Shown: one piece after another, positions 11,791 through 22,309 of the stretch
Numbering within the stretch: the stretch's first letter is position 1
Layout: each line of letters starts with the position of its first letter
Assembly (NCBI GenBank): GCA_036417435.1
Contig: CM070899.1
Span: 147,264,237-147,328,236 of the forward strand
From: Inia geoffrensis
Taxonomy: Eukaryota; Chordata; Mammalia; Artiodactyla; Iniidae
DNA: 64,000 nucleotides
Direction of reading: 5' to 3'
Position numbers and translations under genes: made by a program
The notes under the pieces: generated by a model
What the model was told of the DNA's origin: nothing
Database searches by the model: none
What the model saw: only the letters and a program-made list of their open reading frames with translations

Positions 11791-11899
11791 TTAATTTTAA
11801 AAATATAATTTTGCCTACTCAACAGAAGATGGTTTATAGTGAAACAAAGTTAAAAGGGAGCAGGACAGATTATGCTTTTCACATACGGCTGCAAACAAT

Positions 11900-12366
11900 A
11901 ACTTCCATCTCACATGCTCTTCTGGAACCTTCACAGGTTCCATCAGGAGATGAAGTCTAACTGTCCCCCCTGGAACCTAGGCAGGGTTTGACTTGTTTGT
12001 AATCAATAGAATGCAGTAGAAGTCCGACTCCCGTTACCTCCCAGGCAGCCATGCTGTGAGGAAGCCAAAACACATGAGAAGCGCCGTGTAGGTTCTCCAG
12101 TTGGCAGCCCCAGTCTCTGAGTTCTCCCAGCCCAAGTGCCAGACATATGAGTGAACAAGGTTTTAGATGATTTTAGCTTCTGGTTGTCAAGGTATCATTG
12201 GCCTTTGCATCTTCCCAGCTGAGCCCCAGACCTCAGGGAGCAGAGACAAGTGTTCTTGCTGTGCCGTTTCCAAATTCCTGATCAGCAGAATCGTGAGCAA
12301 ATTAAAGTGGTTGCTTTAAGCTGCTGAATGTTGGGATAATTTGTTATGCAACAATAGTAAGTAGAA
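11900..12366 (+). mobile_element. MLT1-like LTR (ERVL-MaLR)
   Basis: The text 'aatcaatagaatgcagtaga', 'ttgctttaagctgctgaatg' and 'ataatttgttatgcaacaat' near 12340-12360 follows the 3' part of MLT1-type solitary LTRs. These are old non-autonomous retroviral LTRs shared by placental mammals. No internal region is present. The left edge is uncertain. Confidence 0.65.
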
Positions 12367-12369
12367 CAG

Positions 12370-13017
12370 GGGTCATAGGTAGGAGCCTGTTGGCAATGGC
12401 TTGGTCAGGAGAAGATGCTGTCTTGAATTTAGGGTTGTCAATTCTCATCAACTATAGCTCACCCCAGGAACACAGCTGTATTTTTAAAAAGTTAGATTTA
12501 TTACTTGCTGCAGCAAGGGAGTCTGCACACCATGGGGAAGCATGGAGTGTCCCAAAAGAAAGCAGGTAAGGAAGGGATACTTAGAAGGTTTTGGGGGGCT
12601 AGAGTTAGTCATAGATGGTTTCAGCAGGAATTGACCAGAATTTTTTTATCTTGGAAGCTGCTGCAATGGTGAGTGGTCTTATCTTTAGAATTCATGAATC
12701 TGTACACAAATAGTATTAGTTTGTCTCTAAGATCAGTATCTGGTCTTGGAACATATGTGTCTGAATGGACTGGTGTTAGAGAGGTTTGTGGTTTACACAG
12801 TCTGGGATGTACATCATGGCTTGGTCTAGCACAGATTCTCTGTTTGTTAAGTCAGGGTACATTTTGCAAGCTGTGGTTTCTATTTCAGTTCCAAATTCTC
12901 CTCAACATCTTTGCTGCCAGCTGTTCATTTTAAGAGTGAAATTGCAATTATGTTTAATAAAAGAAAGACTCCTTATCTTTAAGAGATACAAAGAGAAATA
13001 TTGACAGTGCAAATTAG
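12370..13017. other. Unassigned non-coding sequence
   Basis: No family recognised. A short plus-strand frame at 12673-12933 has no domain signature. Confidence 0.4.
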
Positions 13018-13072
13018 CAGTTCTCAAATGTTTTGGTCTCAGGATATCTATCTACTTTAAAAGTTACTGAAG

Positions 13073-13170
13073 TGGTGGGATGAATGGGGAGATTGGGATT
13101 GATATATATACACTAATATGTATAAAATAAATAACTAATAAGAACCTGCTGTATAAAAAAAAAAAAAGAT
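13073..13170 (+). mobile_element. 5'-truncated L1 (3' end only)
   Basis: The text 'gggattgatatatatacact' and 'taagaacctgctgtataaaa' plus an A-run is the very 3' end of cetartiodactyl L1. A perfect 14-base target-site duplication (aaaagttactgaag) lies at 13059-13072 and 13171-13184, so the insert is only about 98 bases. It interrupts the hAT-like element. Confidence 0.92.
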
Positions 13171-13371
13171 AAAAGTTACTGAAGAACCCAAAGAGCATTG
13201 TTTTAATGTGGGTTATAGCTATTGATATTCCCTATATTGGAAATTAAAATTTTAAAAAATTAAATATTTAATTAATAACATTTAATTATAGTTATTAATA
13301 TATTTATAACACAAGTGACATTTTATGAAATATAATTATATTTTAAAAATTAGTGAGAAGAGTGCCATTAT

Positions 13372-13380
<9 letters not shown>

Positions 13381-13402
<22 letters not shown>

Positions 13403-13594
13403 CGTTACACGGGCCTCTCACTGTTGTGGCCTCTCCCATTGTGGAGCACAGGCTCTGGACGCACAGGCTCAGCAGCCATGGCTCACGGGCCCAGCCCGCT
13501 CCGCGGCATATGGGATCTTCCTGGACCGGGGCACGAACCCGCGTCCCCTGCATCGGCAGGCAGACTCCCAACCACTGTGCCACCAGGGAAGCCC
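13381..13594 (-). mobile_element. CHR SINE
   Basis: Poly(T) leads into 'acgggcctctcactgttgtgg' and ends 'gccaccagggaagccc', a full-length tRNA-derived CHR SINE on the minus strand. Imperfect TSDs (tatttaattttt at 13369, tattttacattttt at 13595) agree with insertion into the hAT-like element. Open frames through it on both strands are shared by all copies of this SINE and are not genes. Confidence 0.95.
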
Positions 13595-13887
13595 TATTTT
13601 ACATTTTTTGCAAATCTTTTGATGTTCTGGTTCACAGAAGGTGGCTGCATTCTCATATCTGCTTCTGAATTTAATCTGTTGCAATATGTTGTTTTGGTTG
13701 GAATTTATGAAAAAATCTGACGTCATACAAATACAAAGTTGGTAAAGGCAGGAATATTTTAATAACCTTTTTCAGATTATTGTGTACATTCTTCTTTGAT
13801 ACCACATCAAATGTGGTAGTTTCTATTTGTAGTCATCTCAGTGAACTTTTTGTACTCTATTAACATTATAGTCCACAGGTCTATCTT

Positions 13888-14101
13888 TTTTTTTTTTTTT
13901 TTTTCTTTTTTTGGTATGCGGGCCTCTCACTGTTGTAGCCTCTCTCGTTGTGGAGCACAGGCTCTGGATGCGCAGGCTCAGCGGCCACGGCTCACGGGCC
14001 CAGCCGCTCTGCGTTATGTGGGATCTTCCCAGACCAGGGCACGAACCCGTGTCCCCTGCATCGGCAGGCGGACTCTCAACCACTGCGCCACCAGGGAAGC
14101 C
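13888..14101 (-). mobile_element. CHR SINE
   Basis: A full-length copy with poly(T), 'gcgggcctctcactgttgta' and a terminal 'ccaccagggaagccc'. A perfect 15-base TSD ccacaggtctatctt flanks it at 13873-13887 and 14102-14116. It is inserted in the same orientation as the neighbouring copy at 13381. Confidence 0.97.
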
Positions 14102-14929
14102 CCACAGGTCTATCTTATACTGGATCTTTTATCCATGTGAGATTTTGTATTATCATTCATTGGTCATTTGCAAATACTGCTTTACTGAATATTCAGATCT
14201 TCCAAATGTTGGTACATTTCATCATACAATATTTTAAAAAATCACATTTGTTAATATCTCCAGTGATCTGGAAGCCATCAAACACGTTGCTGGCAGATAT
14301 ATTTTTTTCTAAAATTCTAATTTTCACTTTAAGGTTTGAATTTTACTTTGGCAACAAATGCTGTCTGTTGTTTGCCCTGAAATGACAGTCTCACTTTAAT
14401 CTTGAGAGAAGATGTGTTAAATACCTGAATCTGAGGAGCCAGAGTTTGTCTGTTAGTCAAACTTTCAAGTAGAAATGGTGTTCCTTGAAAAAAGTGGCTA
14501 GTTTAGCTGGTTGCTCAAATATTTGCACAAGTGCTTTTCCTGAGACCACTATTATACTTTGGTGTGCAACGTGAGCACTTTATGGGTACATCCATTTTGC
14601 CACACACAGTATTAAAAAGATGTGAACTCAAAAGTTGAAGCTTCATAAAGTAATAATTATTACTACTTCATCAAGGACATCTTAAGTGCAACTGGTGTTT
14701 GTTTTAATATGGGTGAGTACAGTAAAGAATACAATGTTGCCATGATGATTTGATTCCTGCTAAGGCACCAGAAGTTTACTCACCATTGCTTTTGCACAAT
14801 TAACATGAGTGTCAATACAGTGAAAATGACAAATAATGTTTCAATATTATAATAAAAATTTGGCTTCTCAGATTTCCTGAAAGCGTCTTAGGAACCCCCA
14901 AGAGTCCATGGACCAAACTCTGAGGTCTG

Positions 14930-15085
14930 GGCTATGCTTCAAAATAATGCGGGAGGAAGAAAAGGGATGATGAAATAAGAGTGACCTTGAACTGATAAGT
15001 GTGGAAGTTGGGTCATGGGTACGTAGGGGTTCATTATACTAATCTGTCTGCTTTTGTATGCATGTGAACTTTTCCGTGATAAGAA
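14930..15085 (+). mobile_element. Old L1 3'-end fragment
   Basis: The text 'gatgatgaaataagagtgacc', 'atgggtacgtaggggttcat' and 'gtgaacttttccgtgataag' follows the 3' UTR end of ancient L1M subfamilies. It abuts the right end of the hAT-like element. Confidence 0.6.
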
Positions 15086-15089
15086 GTTG

Positions 15090-15640
15090 AGATGAAAAAG
15101 ATTGAATCCTAGGACTCTACTTTTAGTATCTGAGTGGACAATAGGGCTATTTATTAATGAGGAAGACTTGGAGAGCAGGCACAAGTTTGGTTGGGGCAAT
15201 TTCAGAATTCTGTTTAAGACACATTACATTTGAGATGCCGGTGAGGTATCCACTTTAGATGTGTGGTTCTGGAGCATGAAATCGCCAGCGTATAGGTCGT
15301 GTTTTAAGGCATGGCACTGGCCAAGAGTGTGGGGAGAGGCGAAAGCCCATTTAAGCAGCCTCCCTCAATGCTCTGATTGAGCCTGGGCTAAATCCCTCCA
15401 ACTCTGAGAGCCTGAGTAGGCTTTCCTCTGCTCTGGATGCTTGGCATTGCCCCCCTTGGAATTCAGCAACCTCCTCTGGTGCTCTGATTATCTCCTGTGA
15501 TTAGGGGGTATTAGGAAGGCAGAGGAGAGGAAGGCAGCTTCTAGATTTCCTTGAAAAGCTCTGAGAAGGTCTCACTCCCTCTCCATCTGTTATGCTGGAG
15601 GTTATCGGGAGGGACAGGGATCACAAGAAAACATAAATTC
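15090..15640. other. Unassigned non-coding sequence
   Basis: No family recognised. No open frame has convincing content. Confidence 0.4.
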
Positions 15641-15653
15641 ACAGAGACTCTTT

Positions 15654-15869
15654 TTTTGTGTGTGTGTGTGTGTGTGTGGTACGCGGGCCTCTCACTGCTG
15701 TGGCCTCTCCCGTTGCGGAGCACAGGCTCCGGACGCGCAGGCGCAGCGGCCACGGCTCACGGGCCCAGCCGCTCCGCGGCACGTGGGATCCTCCCAGACC
15801 GGGGCACGAACCCGCGTCCCCTGCCTCGGCAGGCGGACTCTCAACCACTGCGCCACCAGGGAAGCCCCG
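15654..15869 (-). mobile_element. CHR SINE with TG/CA tail
   Basis: A full-length CHR SINE, TSD cagagactcttt at 15642-15653 and 15870-15881. Between the T-run and the SINE body lies (TG)n at about 15658-15679, so on the SINE strand the tail is CA-rich before the A-run. The body is CpG-rich ('gtacgcgggcctctcactgc', 'ctccgcggcacgtggg'), which suggests a young copy. Confidence 0.97.
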
Positions 15870-15967
15870 CAGAGACTCTTTAAGCTGAATTTTGATTAAT
15901 GTTTGTAAACTCCACCCACCAAAATATTTACTGGAATGGTCCAGGGTTTAGGAGTTGTCGTGTTGGA

Positions 15968-16125
15968 GGCTAGCCTGGTGGTGAAGTGCTTCAACTCTAG
16001 GAATTCAGTCAACCTGGATTCAAATCCCTGCTTTTTCCCCTTCCTGGCCCTGTGACCTGGGGCAAACTGTTAACCTCCTCCAAGTCCTAATTTCCTCAAG
16101 TCTAAAGTGGAGAATCATAATTTAA
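15968..16125 (+). mobile_element. MIR
   Basis: The text 'caacctggattcaaatccctg', 'ctggccctgtgacctggggc' and 'aatttcctcaagtctaaagtg' is MIR in order (tRNA-related head then core). A SINE remnant follows directly. Confidence 0.85.
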
Positions 16126-16138
16126 AAAAAGAATACGA

Positions 16139-16212
16139 GGAGTTTCCCTGGTGGCGCAGTGGTTGAGAGTCCACCTGCCGATGCAGGGGACCCGCCACCA
16201 GGGAGGCCCTAA
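16139..16212 (+). mobile_element. Snap-back CHR SINE remnant
   Basis: The first 54 bases are a normal plus-strand CHR head (gtttccctggtggcgcagtg through gatgcaggggacc). Instead of the B box and body, the sequence then jumps to gccaccagggaggccc, the reverse complement of the same head. The result is a mini inverted repeat with no tail and no TSD seen. It could derive from recombination between opposing SINEs or from a fold-back deletion. Confidence 0.8.
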
Positions 16213-18290
16213 CCTTTTAATTTTTGATTGTACCAACTCCTAGCATACATCTTTCTGTATCTATATTTCTATTTGCTGAGAATATACTTTGTGGCAGATT
16301 CTGACATAATCACTGAGAATACAAGAATGCATGTCACATTCCTGCTCTTCCAGTGTTCTCTCTCTAGTGGTCTGGACGGATAAAAGAAGGTTGTAGGAGG
16401 TGTTCCTGTTCAAATGTCTACAGGGGCCCATTAGTAACGTAAGAGTGAGGTGGGGCCAGTGTGAGCGATACTGTTCTCTTAACTGAAAAGGAAACAACAG
16501 TATGAGTATGGTGATGAATGCCAACTGTTTGCCCTCCTCCGCGTTAGGAGAAAATGGGGATGCTGGCACACACCTTCTGAAACGGCAGGGAATTCACTCT
16601 GTTCTTCTTCACTCTAACAGCATTACCTGGGGCAGGCTGGTCTATTAGAGGCACTCAATAACTTTGATAAATAAATGACCGAGTGTTTGATGGTGGTGAG
16701 CTGGAGAGCATATGCCCTGTTTAAAGGGACCTGCTGCAACTCAGCTTCAGTCCATTTTGCAGTGTAGAAATGTGGACCCGGTGTTAGCAGATCTTCTGAT
16801 TTTTTTTTTTCCCCGAGCAAAGCCAGAAGTTTTGATTTTTTTTTTTTTTTTTTTAGGTGAAATTGTCAGGTTAAAAAATACTGACAAAATTAAAATGTGG
16901 AAGCCATCCAAGGGGTGGGCCAAATAAATTTGTCTGAAGACCAAATGCAGCTTGCAGGCTGTTCTCAGGCTCTGCAGAGATATTGCTGTAACTAAAGTGC
17001 CAGCAAAAGAGGTGAGATTAAGAGCCAGACTGACAGGGGCAGGTTTGCCCCTGGCCCTGAGCTGGTGTGGGGAGCCCGGAACAGTGTTGAGAGAAGCCAA
17101 GATCAGCTCTGGAGGACTAGGTTAGGTACAGAGACCACCCACAAGAAAATGGATCCTTTTGTATCATATGCCTTTTTTGTTTGTTTCTACATTAAGTCCC
17201 ATTTTCCATGACAAAAAGACACCAGAGGTGCATTAAAAAAGTGTATTTTCTTATGATTTCAGCTTCAGGCTTATGTGTCTCAGGTGTCGTGGGAGCAGAG
17301 GCAGCCTCAGTGAGGCCCAAAGCATGCACTGCAAGGCTCAGGTCAGATCCAGATGCATTTCTGTAGCATTTTGTAACACTCCTCACAAAGGAGGAGATCC
17401 TTAGAGATGGTGCCTGCAGGGCTGAGGTGGCAGGAAGAAAACCATAAAAATTCAAGCTGGCCCTGCTTCCAGAGCCCTTGAGTACTGAGCCCAGAGTGTG
17501 GAGCAGCTCCAAGTGGTGAAACCAAGTAGCATGTGAAGAGCAAGCTGGTAACAGGATGCTGGCTGGCTGGGCTCCTCCTGGCTGCCCCAAGGGAACTATA
17601 TTTACATCAGCCCTCACAAGACAAACTGTGCAGCACCATGGGATGAGCTGACTGAAGGGCTGTGGTGGGTGTCTGGGGTCTCTGGTCCTTAGCTGGGTTC
17701 CCATGAAGGAGCATTTGTGCACTGCCCTCTGCTTAGCTGTCAACCATCTGCAGGAGAGGGGGACTTGGAGAGTGTGCCCAGCCTGCAGGTACGAGAACAG
17801 AAATCAGCACAGTGCCAGCATTCTGGGTTTAGGAAGGCTGATGACGCTGCTGGGACTTTCCTGAACGCCATGCTGTGTTAATTTCAGACAGGCTGTGGCT
17901 TAGAATGGCACAGCCCAGGGATGATGGAGATGTGTAAACTTGTCTCCTCTAATGGCCTAGAAAAGGGCAGCAAAGAAGGGGCAGAAGCTCTCTGTGTTCT
18001 CAACAAGTCTGCAGGTGCTGCAGAGATCTCTGCATCCAGGGAGGCTGGAGGAAGGGCTCCCAGGGATGACTCCCCTGACTGGGCTGGGTAAGGATGACAA
18101 GTTTGCAGCTGAAGTGTTGGTCCAACACCAGCAGGGAGGCAAGACCCTGACATGGATTCCCATCTCGATCACACCTTCTTGGGGGCTAATCTTAGATGCT
18201 CAACTACTTCCAGCCTTTTCTGCCTCAGTGCCTCAGAATCTGCCACATAGTTTTCACTCCTAAGGTGCTGAGCACAGGGTTTGCAACAAT
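16213..18290. other. Mostly unassigned sequence with T-rich runs
   Basis: T-runs lie at 16801-16811 and about 16837-16855. The longest non-L1 open frame of the window (183 codons, minus, 17192-17743) lies here. It has no domain, signal or repeat that I can recognise, and codon-like bias is not evident. Parts of 16265-16370 may be diverged L2. I see no exon I can support. Confidence 0.4.
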
Positions 18291-18299
18291 CACAGAGTG

Positions 18300-18475
18300 A
18301 TTCCGCAACGTTAAGAAAAATGAACACTATTTAGTGTTCACCATGCAGCAGGACCTGTGGTTGACACATGGCATCCCTTGTCTCCATGCTGCCCAACAGT
18401 CCCGGAAAGTAACTTATTATCCCCATTTTACAGAGGAGGAAACAGAGGCTCACAGAGCTTAAACATGCTTTCATT
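18300..18475 (-). mobile_element. MIR
   Basis: The text 'ttattatccccattttacag' then 'aggaggaaacagaggctcaca' is the antisense MIR core. Confidence 0.8.
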
Positions 18476-18782
18476 GTGGGGAATTTTACCGATCCCTGAA
18501 AATAGCAAAGATTCAAAAGCCTCACTGCCTTGTCTCTGATTTACTGTCAGGTCAGTGCACCTCCACGCATTCATCCTTATTCATCCTACTTCCCCACACC
18601 TGGTTCTCCCCAGCCTTGTTCACTCCTCCTTATAAAAGCAAAGCTCCTGTCTCCTTAATCCTCGAGACATTTGCAGATCTCCTGGTTGGAATGTTCCCTC
18701 TATTGCAGTAGTCCTCCTCCTATGTCAAGAGTATCTCCACCCTCCACCGCCAAGTCCAGAGTTGTTTTATTTTGACTGTAGG
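18476..18782. other. Unassigned non-coding sequence
   Basis: Faint resemblance to L2 3' sequence, not strong enough to call. Confidence 0.35.
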
Positions 18783-18945
18783 TAACATTTATTGAGCACT
18801 TATTTAGGGCCAGGCCCTGAACTAAACACTTAATAAGCCATATCTTATTTCATGCTTAAAACTATGTGCTAGTTCCCCTACTGTCATTACATTTTAGAGA
18901 TGAAGACTAGAGCCCAAGGTGGCTCATCAGGGATTTTCGAACCGA
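18783..18945 (-). mobile_element. MIR
   Basis: The text 'aacatttattgagcacttat', 'ggccaggccctgaactaaac' and 'ttttagagatgaagactaga' is an antisense MIR carrying the shared MIR/L2 3' end. Confidence 0.82.
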
Positions 18946-19101
18946 AGTTGGTCTGGCTTTTCTATTTTACGCCATCATGCCTGATGATAACCCACAGTGC
19001 ATTCTTGGGTCCACAGAGGGGAGGCTGATAAAGAAGAGGATGTGGCAAATAGGGGCAGGGGGGTGATGGGTATTGTCCAAAGGTAAATTATCACTGAAAT
19101 A

Positions 19102-19657
19102 CAGGAAGTCCCCTACATACGAATGAGTTCCATTCTGATAGCACCTTCTTAAGTCCAATTTGTCTGTAAGTCCAACAAAGTTAGCCTAGGTACTCAACTA
19201 ACACAATCGGCTATATAGCACTGTACTGTAATAGGTTTATAATAGTTTTCACACAAATAATAGGTACTTAGAAAACAAACAAACACAAAAAATAAAGAAA
19301 ACATTTCTATTCTTACAGTACCTTGAAAAGTACAGTAGTACAGGACTTCCCTGGTGGCAAAGTGGTTGAGAGTCCGCCTGCCGAGGCAGGGGACACGGGT
19401 TCATGCCCTGGTCCGGGAAGATCCCACATGCCGTGGAGCGGCTGGGCCCGTGAGCCATGGCCGCTGAGCCTGCGCATCCAGAGCCTGTGCTCCACAACGG
19501 GAGAGGCCGCAACGGTGAGGGGCCCGCGTACTGCAAAAAAAAAAAAAAAAAAAAAAATACAGTAGTACAGTACAACAGCTGGCATCCAGGGGCTGGTACG
19601 CACGTTCGCATCTTTGAAAGTTTACAACTTAAAGGTTCATATGTAGGGGACTTACTG
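19102..19657. mobile_element. Mariner-like MITE with nested CHR SINE
   Basis: The ends are inverted repeats: left caggaagtcccctacatacg (from 19102), and the reverse complement of the right end cagtaagtcccctacatatg (to 19657). TA dinucleotides lie directly outside (19100-19101 and 19658-19659), as expected for Tc1/mariner. Without the SINE and its TSD the element is about 330 bases, with no transposase frame, so it is an internally deleted non-autonomous copy. It resembles the cetartiodactyl mariner whose ends read 'agtcccctacatacgaa'. Confidence 0.85.
19344..19557 (+). mobile_element. CHR SINE nested in mariner MITE
   Basis: Full length on the plus strand: 'gacttccctggtggcaaagtgg' to an A-run at about 19535-19557. 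A perfect 13-base TSD tacagtagtacag lies at 19331-19343 and 19558-19570. The A-box region has 'ggcaaagtgg' instead of the more common 'ggcgcagtgg'. Confidence 0.97.
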
Positions 19658-19659
19658 TA

Positions 19660-20155
19660 ACTCAGATCCCTAGGTGAGAGTTGTGGCATTTAATTAGCAC
19701 TTAGGTGCCTCTTTGATGTAACATGACCTTGGCTGTGGGTTTGGCAGGCTGCATGAAAATTACACCCATGTGACGGATATGAGTTGTCCTTGGTTCAGCT
19801 ACCTGCTGGGTCCATGTCTTCATTTCTCCCATGATCCATGTCATGTGGGGAACCATCTCACCCATTCAACATGTATATGGGGAGAACCAGGAAGCAGGAA
19901 GTTTGTGCCACTCATGCCAGGCCAGTCCACAAGCTCTTGAAGGGGAATAAGAGAGCTGGCCTGAGGCCAGCAGGCTGACTGTGGCTTACCCCAATGCTCC
20001 ACCAGTGCCTCAACTTGTGCAAACCAGGCACGTTTCCAATTAAGACCACAAGGCTTAGTTGAACCCTTCTGATCTCTTGGGGTCAAGGTCTGCCAGAAGC
20101 CCAACCTACCCAACAATGCTGAGTCTCCAGGGTTCATGGAGACAGGGAACCAGGG
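19660..20155. other. Unassigned non-coding sequence
   Basis: No family recognised. The minus-strand frame 19841-20137 has no recognisable content. Confidence 0.4.
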
Positions 20156-20159
20156 TAGA

Positions 20160-20385
20160 TAGCCTGGGCTTTGGGACTGAAGACCCCTGGGTTTGAAAGC
20201 TTGAATCCTAACTCGATCGCAGCTATGTCCTGTAGATGAACTGGGATGAGGTGTTTAGCCTCTTTGAGCTTTATTTTCTTCATCTCTAAAATCAGGAGAG
20301 CACCACTGACATCATGAGAGGCAACAGGTGAGATATGTATGGCAAAGCCTGGAACGCTGTGCCAGACAGATGGTAGAGGCTCTGT
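20160..20385 (+). mobile_element. MIR
   Basis: The text 'gcctgggctttgggactgaa', 'gggtttgaaagcttgaatcc', 'gctttattttcttcatctct' and 'aacgctgtgccagacagatg' is in MIR order. Confidence 0.8.
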
Positions 20386-20389
20386 TGGT

Positions 20390-21080
20390 GTTGCCTACTT
20401 CTCTGATTTGCCCACACTGGGAAGTTGGGTGTCTTTACGTGATGCCTCCTCTGTCTTTGTATAATACTTTCCTCTGAGGTTTTGGGGTCCACTCTCTATA
20501 AGCTCCCTGGTGACTGGAGCTTTCATGATTTTTTGAGTTCTTCCTATCACATAGACAACTGATGATATAAACTAATTCAAAATAAGTATACATGGGTTTA
20601 ATGATTTAACCCTCCAAGTGGTAACTGCATTTTAAAAAGAAGCTACACATAGAGGAAATTTTCGAAGAGGTTCACCTGCAGGAAGCAAAGAAAATGGCCT
20701 TTCAGTATAGGGGATGCCCTCAGCTTTCAACATGGGGCTCCACTGCCTCCAAGACAAAGATCTTCCCACAGGGATACACTCCCCATGGAAAAGCTCCATC
20801 CCGATAGCTCATTGAAAGCTCACATCCGGTGGAAATCTCTGCAGCTCGGACAGGAGCTTACTTACTGTCATCCTCACTCATCCATCTTTGACAGTCACAC
20901 AAGCTCAAAACCTCAGTCATCTTTTAACCGATGCTCTCAGTGAGCCAAACAAACCAATTACTGGTTGACTCTTCCTTGGTGTGGTCCCTCACATCTATTT
21001 TTATTGCCATGAGCTTGGACTGGTTCCTTATCAATCTCATGATGCTCTCACTGGATTGAGTCCTAACTGCTCACTTTTCC
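20390..21080. other. Unassigned non-coding sequence
   Basis: No family recognised. No convincing open frame. Confidence 0.4.
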
Positions 21081-21084
21081 GGAT

Positions 21085-21290
21085 CAGATGCTGGGATGCT
21101 CGGCTTCAGAATCACACATGGTTTGACCCTCTATCACCAGGACACCTTGGACTCATTATTTAACCTCTCGGAGCCTCAGTTTCTTCTCTTGCACAGTGGG
21201 GATAATAATAGCATCTACCTAGCAAGGTTGTTGAGAGATTCAAATGAGGTTTGTAAAGACTGAGGAACTGTCTCAGAGTGAAGGACACTG
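21085..21290 (+). mobile_element. MIR
   Basis: The text 'aacctctcggagcctcagtt', 'acagtggggataataatagc' and 'aaggttgttgagagattcaa' is the MIR core and 3' part. Confidence 0.88.
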
Positions 21291-21294
21291 AACA

Positions 21295-21705
21295 GACATG
21301 ACACCTAAATGCGGTGTGGAATTCTGAACTGGATTGATTTACTTTAAAGGGTATTATTGGGATAACTGATGAAACTGGAATTTGGTCTGAAGACCAAGTA
21401 ATGGTAATGATCAATCTTAACTTCCTGATTTTGAGAATTCTATCGTGGCTATGTGGGAGAATGTCCTTTTGTATAGGAAATTCAATACAAAAAGAATTTG
21501 GAGATGGTGGGGATTTTGAATAGCAACTTATCCTCAGATAGTTTAGGAAAAAACTGTACTTGCAACTTTTCTGTAAGTTTGTGATTTTTTCCCAGATAAA
21601 ACATTATTTAAGAAATTTAAAAAGAAGAAAGCACAAGCTCCTAAATGTAAGGCATCTGACATTGAGTTGGGACTACAGACACAGGAGCCCCTTTGGTTTC
21701 ATCTT
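21295..21705. other. Unassigned non-coding sequence
   Basis: AT-rich. No family recognised. Confidence 0.4.
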
Positions 21706-21709
21706 CCTA

Positions 21710-22305
21710 TACGTTCTGCACATGGAGATCATCCTCATGCACTGCTTCCTCATTTCCCTTCCTTATTTACACTCTCAGCATGGCTCCCCACAAACAAAGC
21801 CCAGACTCCCTAGTCTGGCTTTGAAAGTTCTCCATCATCATTCCTCAAACTGTTTTTCTAGTCTTTTCTCCCCCACATATCTTAGACATCCTTGCTCATC
21901 TCCATCTTGCTACTTCTGCTCCTAATCTTGCCCTCCTGGAAAGCCCTCTCTACTCATCCTCCTCTGTCAAAAGCTTCTATCCTCTAAGGCACTGTTCCAG
22001 TGTCACCTCCTCCAGGAAGCCTTTCAGAGCTAGGTGATTGCACCTTGGATGTGTTCTAATACCTTTACCACTTGAACCTTTTGACAGACATTTAACTATT
22101 TGCTTTGGTCTATGGGGATTTCATTCTTTAGTTGTTGTCCTTTCCCAACCTGTTTTATAAGATGCCTGAGCCCAGGGCCCAGAACTATTAGAATATAGAA
22201 GCTCTATAAGGACTGGGATTTTAGTTTGTTTTGTTCGCTGCTGAACCTCAGAGCCTAGAACACTAGCACATAGTAGATACTCAATAAATATTTGTTTATG
22301 AGTTT
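21710..22305 (+). mobile_element. L2 3' end
   Basis: The text 'cacctcctccaggaagccttt' and the terminal 'atagtagatactcaataaat' with 'atttgtttatgag' match the last few hundred bases of L2 LINEs, sense strand. A short ATGG run (22398-22420) follows downstream. Confidence 0.85.
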
Positions 22306-22309
22306 TGCA

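Larger units (their letters stand above)
13018..14929 (+). mobile_element. Old hAT-like DNA transposon (host of three nested inserts)
   Basis: The left end reads cagttctcaaatgttttggt and the reverse complement of the right end reads cagacctcagagtttggtcc. These are imperfect terminal inverted repeats of the hAT/Charlie style. The interior is AT-rich, non-coding and continuous when three younger inserts are removed: L1 13073-13170, CHR 13381-13594 and CHR 13888-14101. The text (for example 'atctgcttctgaatttaatc', 'tctccagtgatctggaagcc') resembles a mammal-wide non-autonomous hAT element of about 1.5 to 2 kb. I do not assert a subfamily. Confidence 0.65.

Noticed and set aside
13353..13726. Overlapping frames on both strands with Pro/Arg/Gly-rich proteins that recur many times in the window
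   Set aside because: They are frames through the CHR SINE (same peptides at 15551, 19313, 23275, 40363, 62140 and elsewhere), not a gene family.
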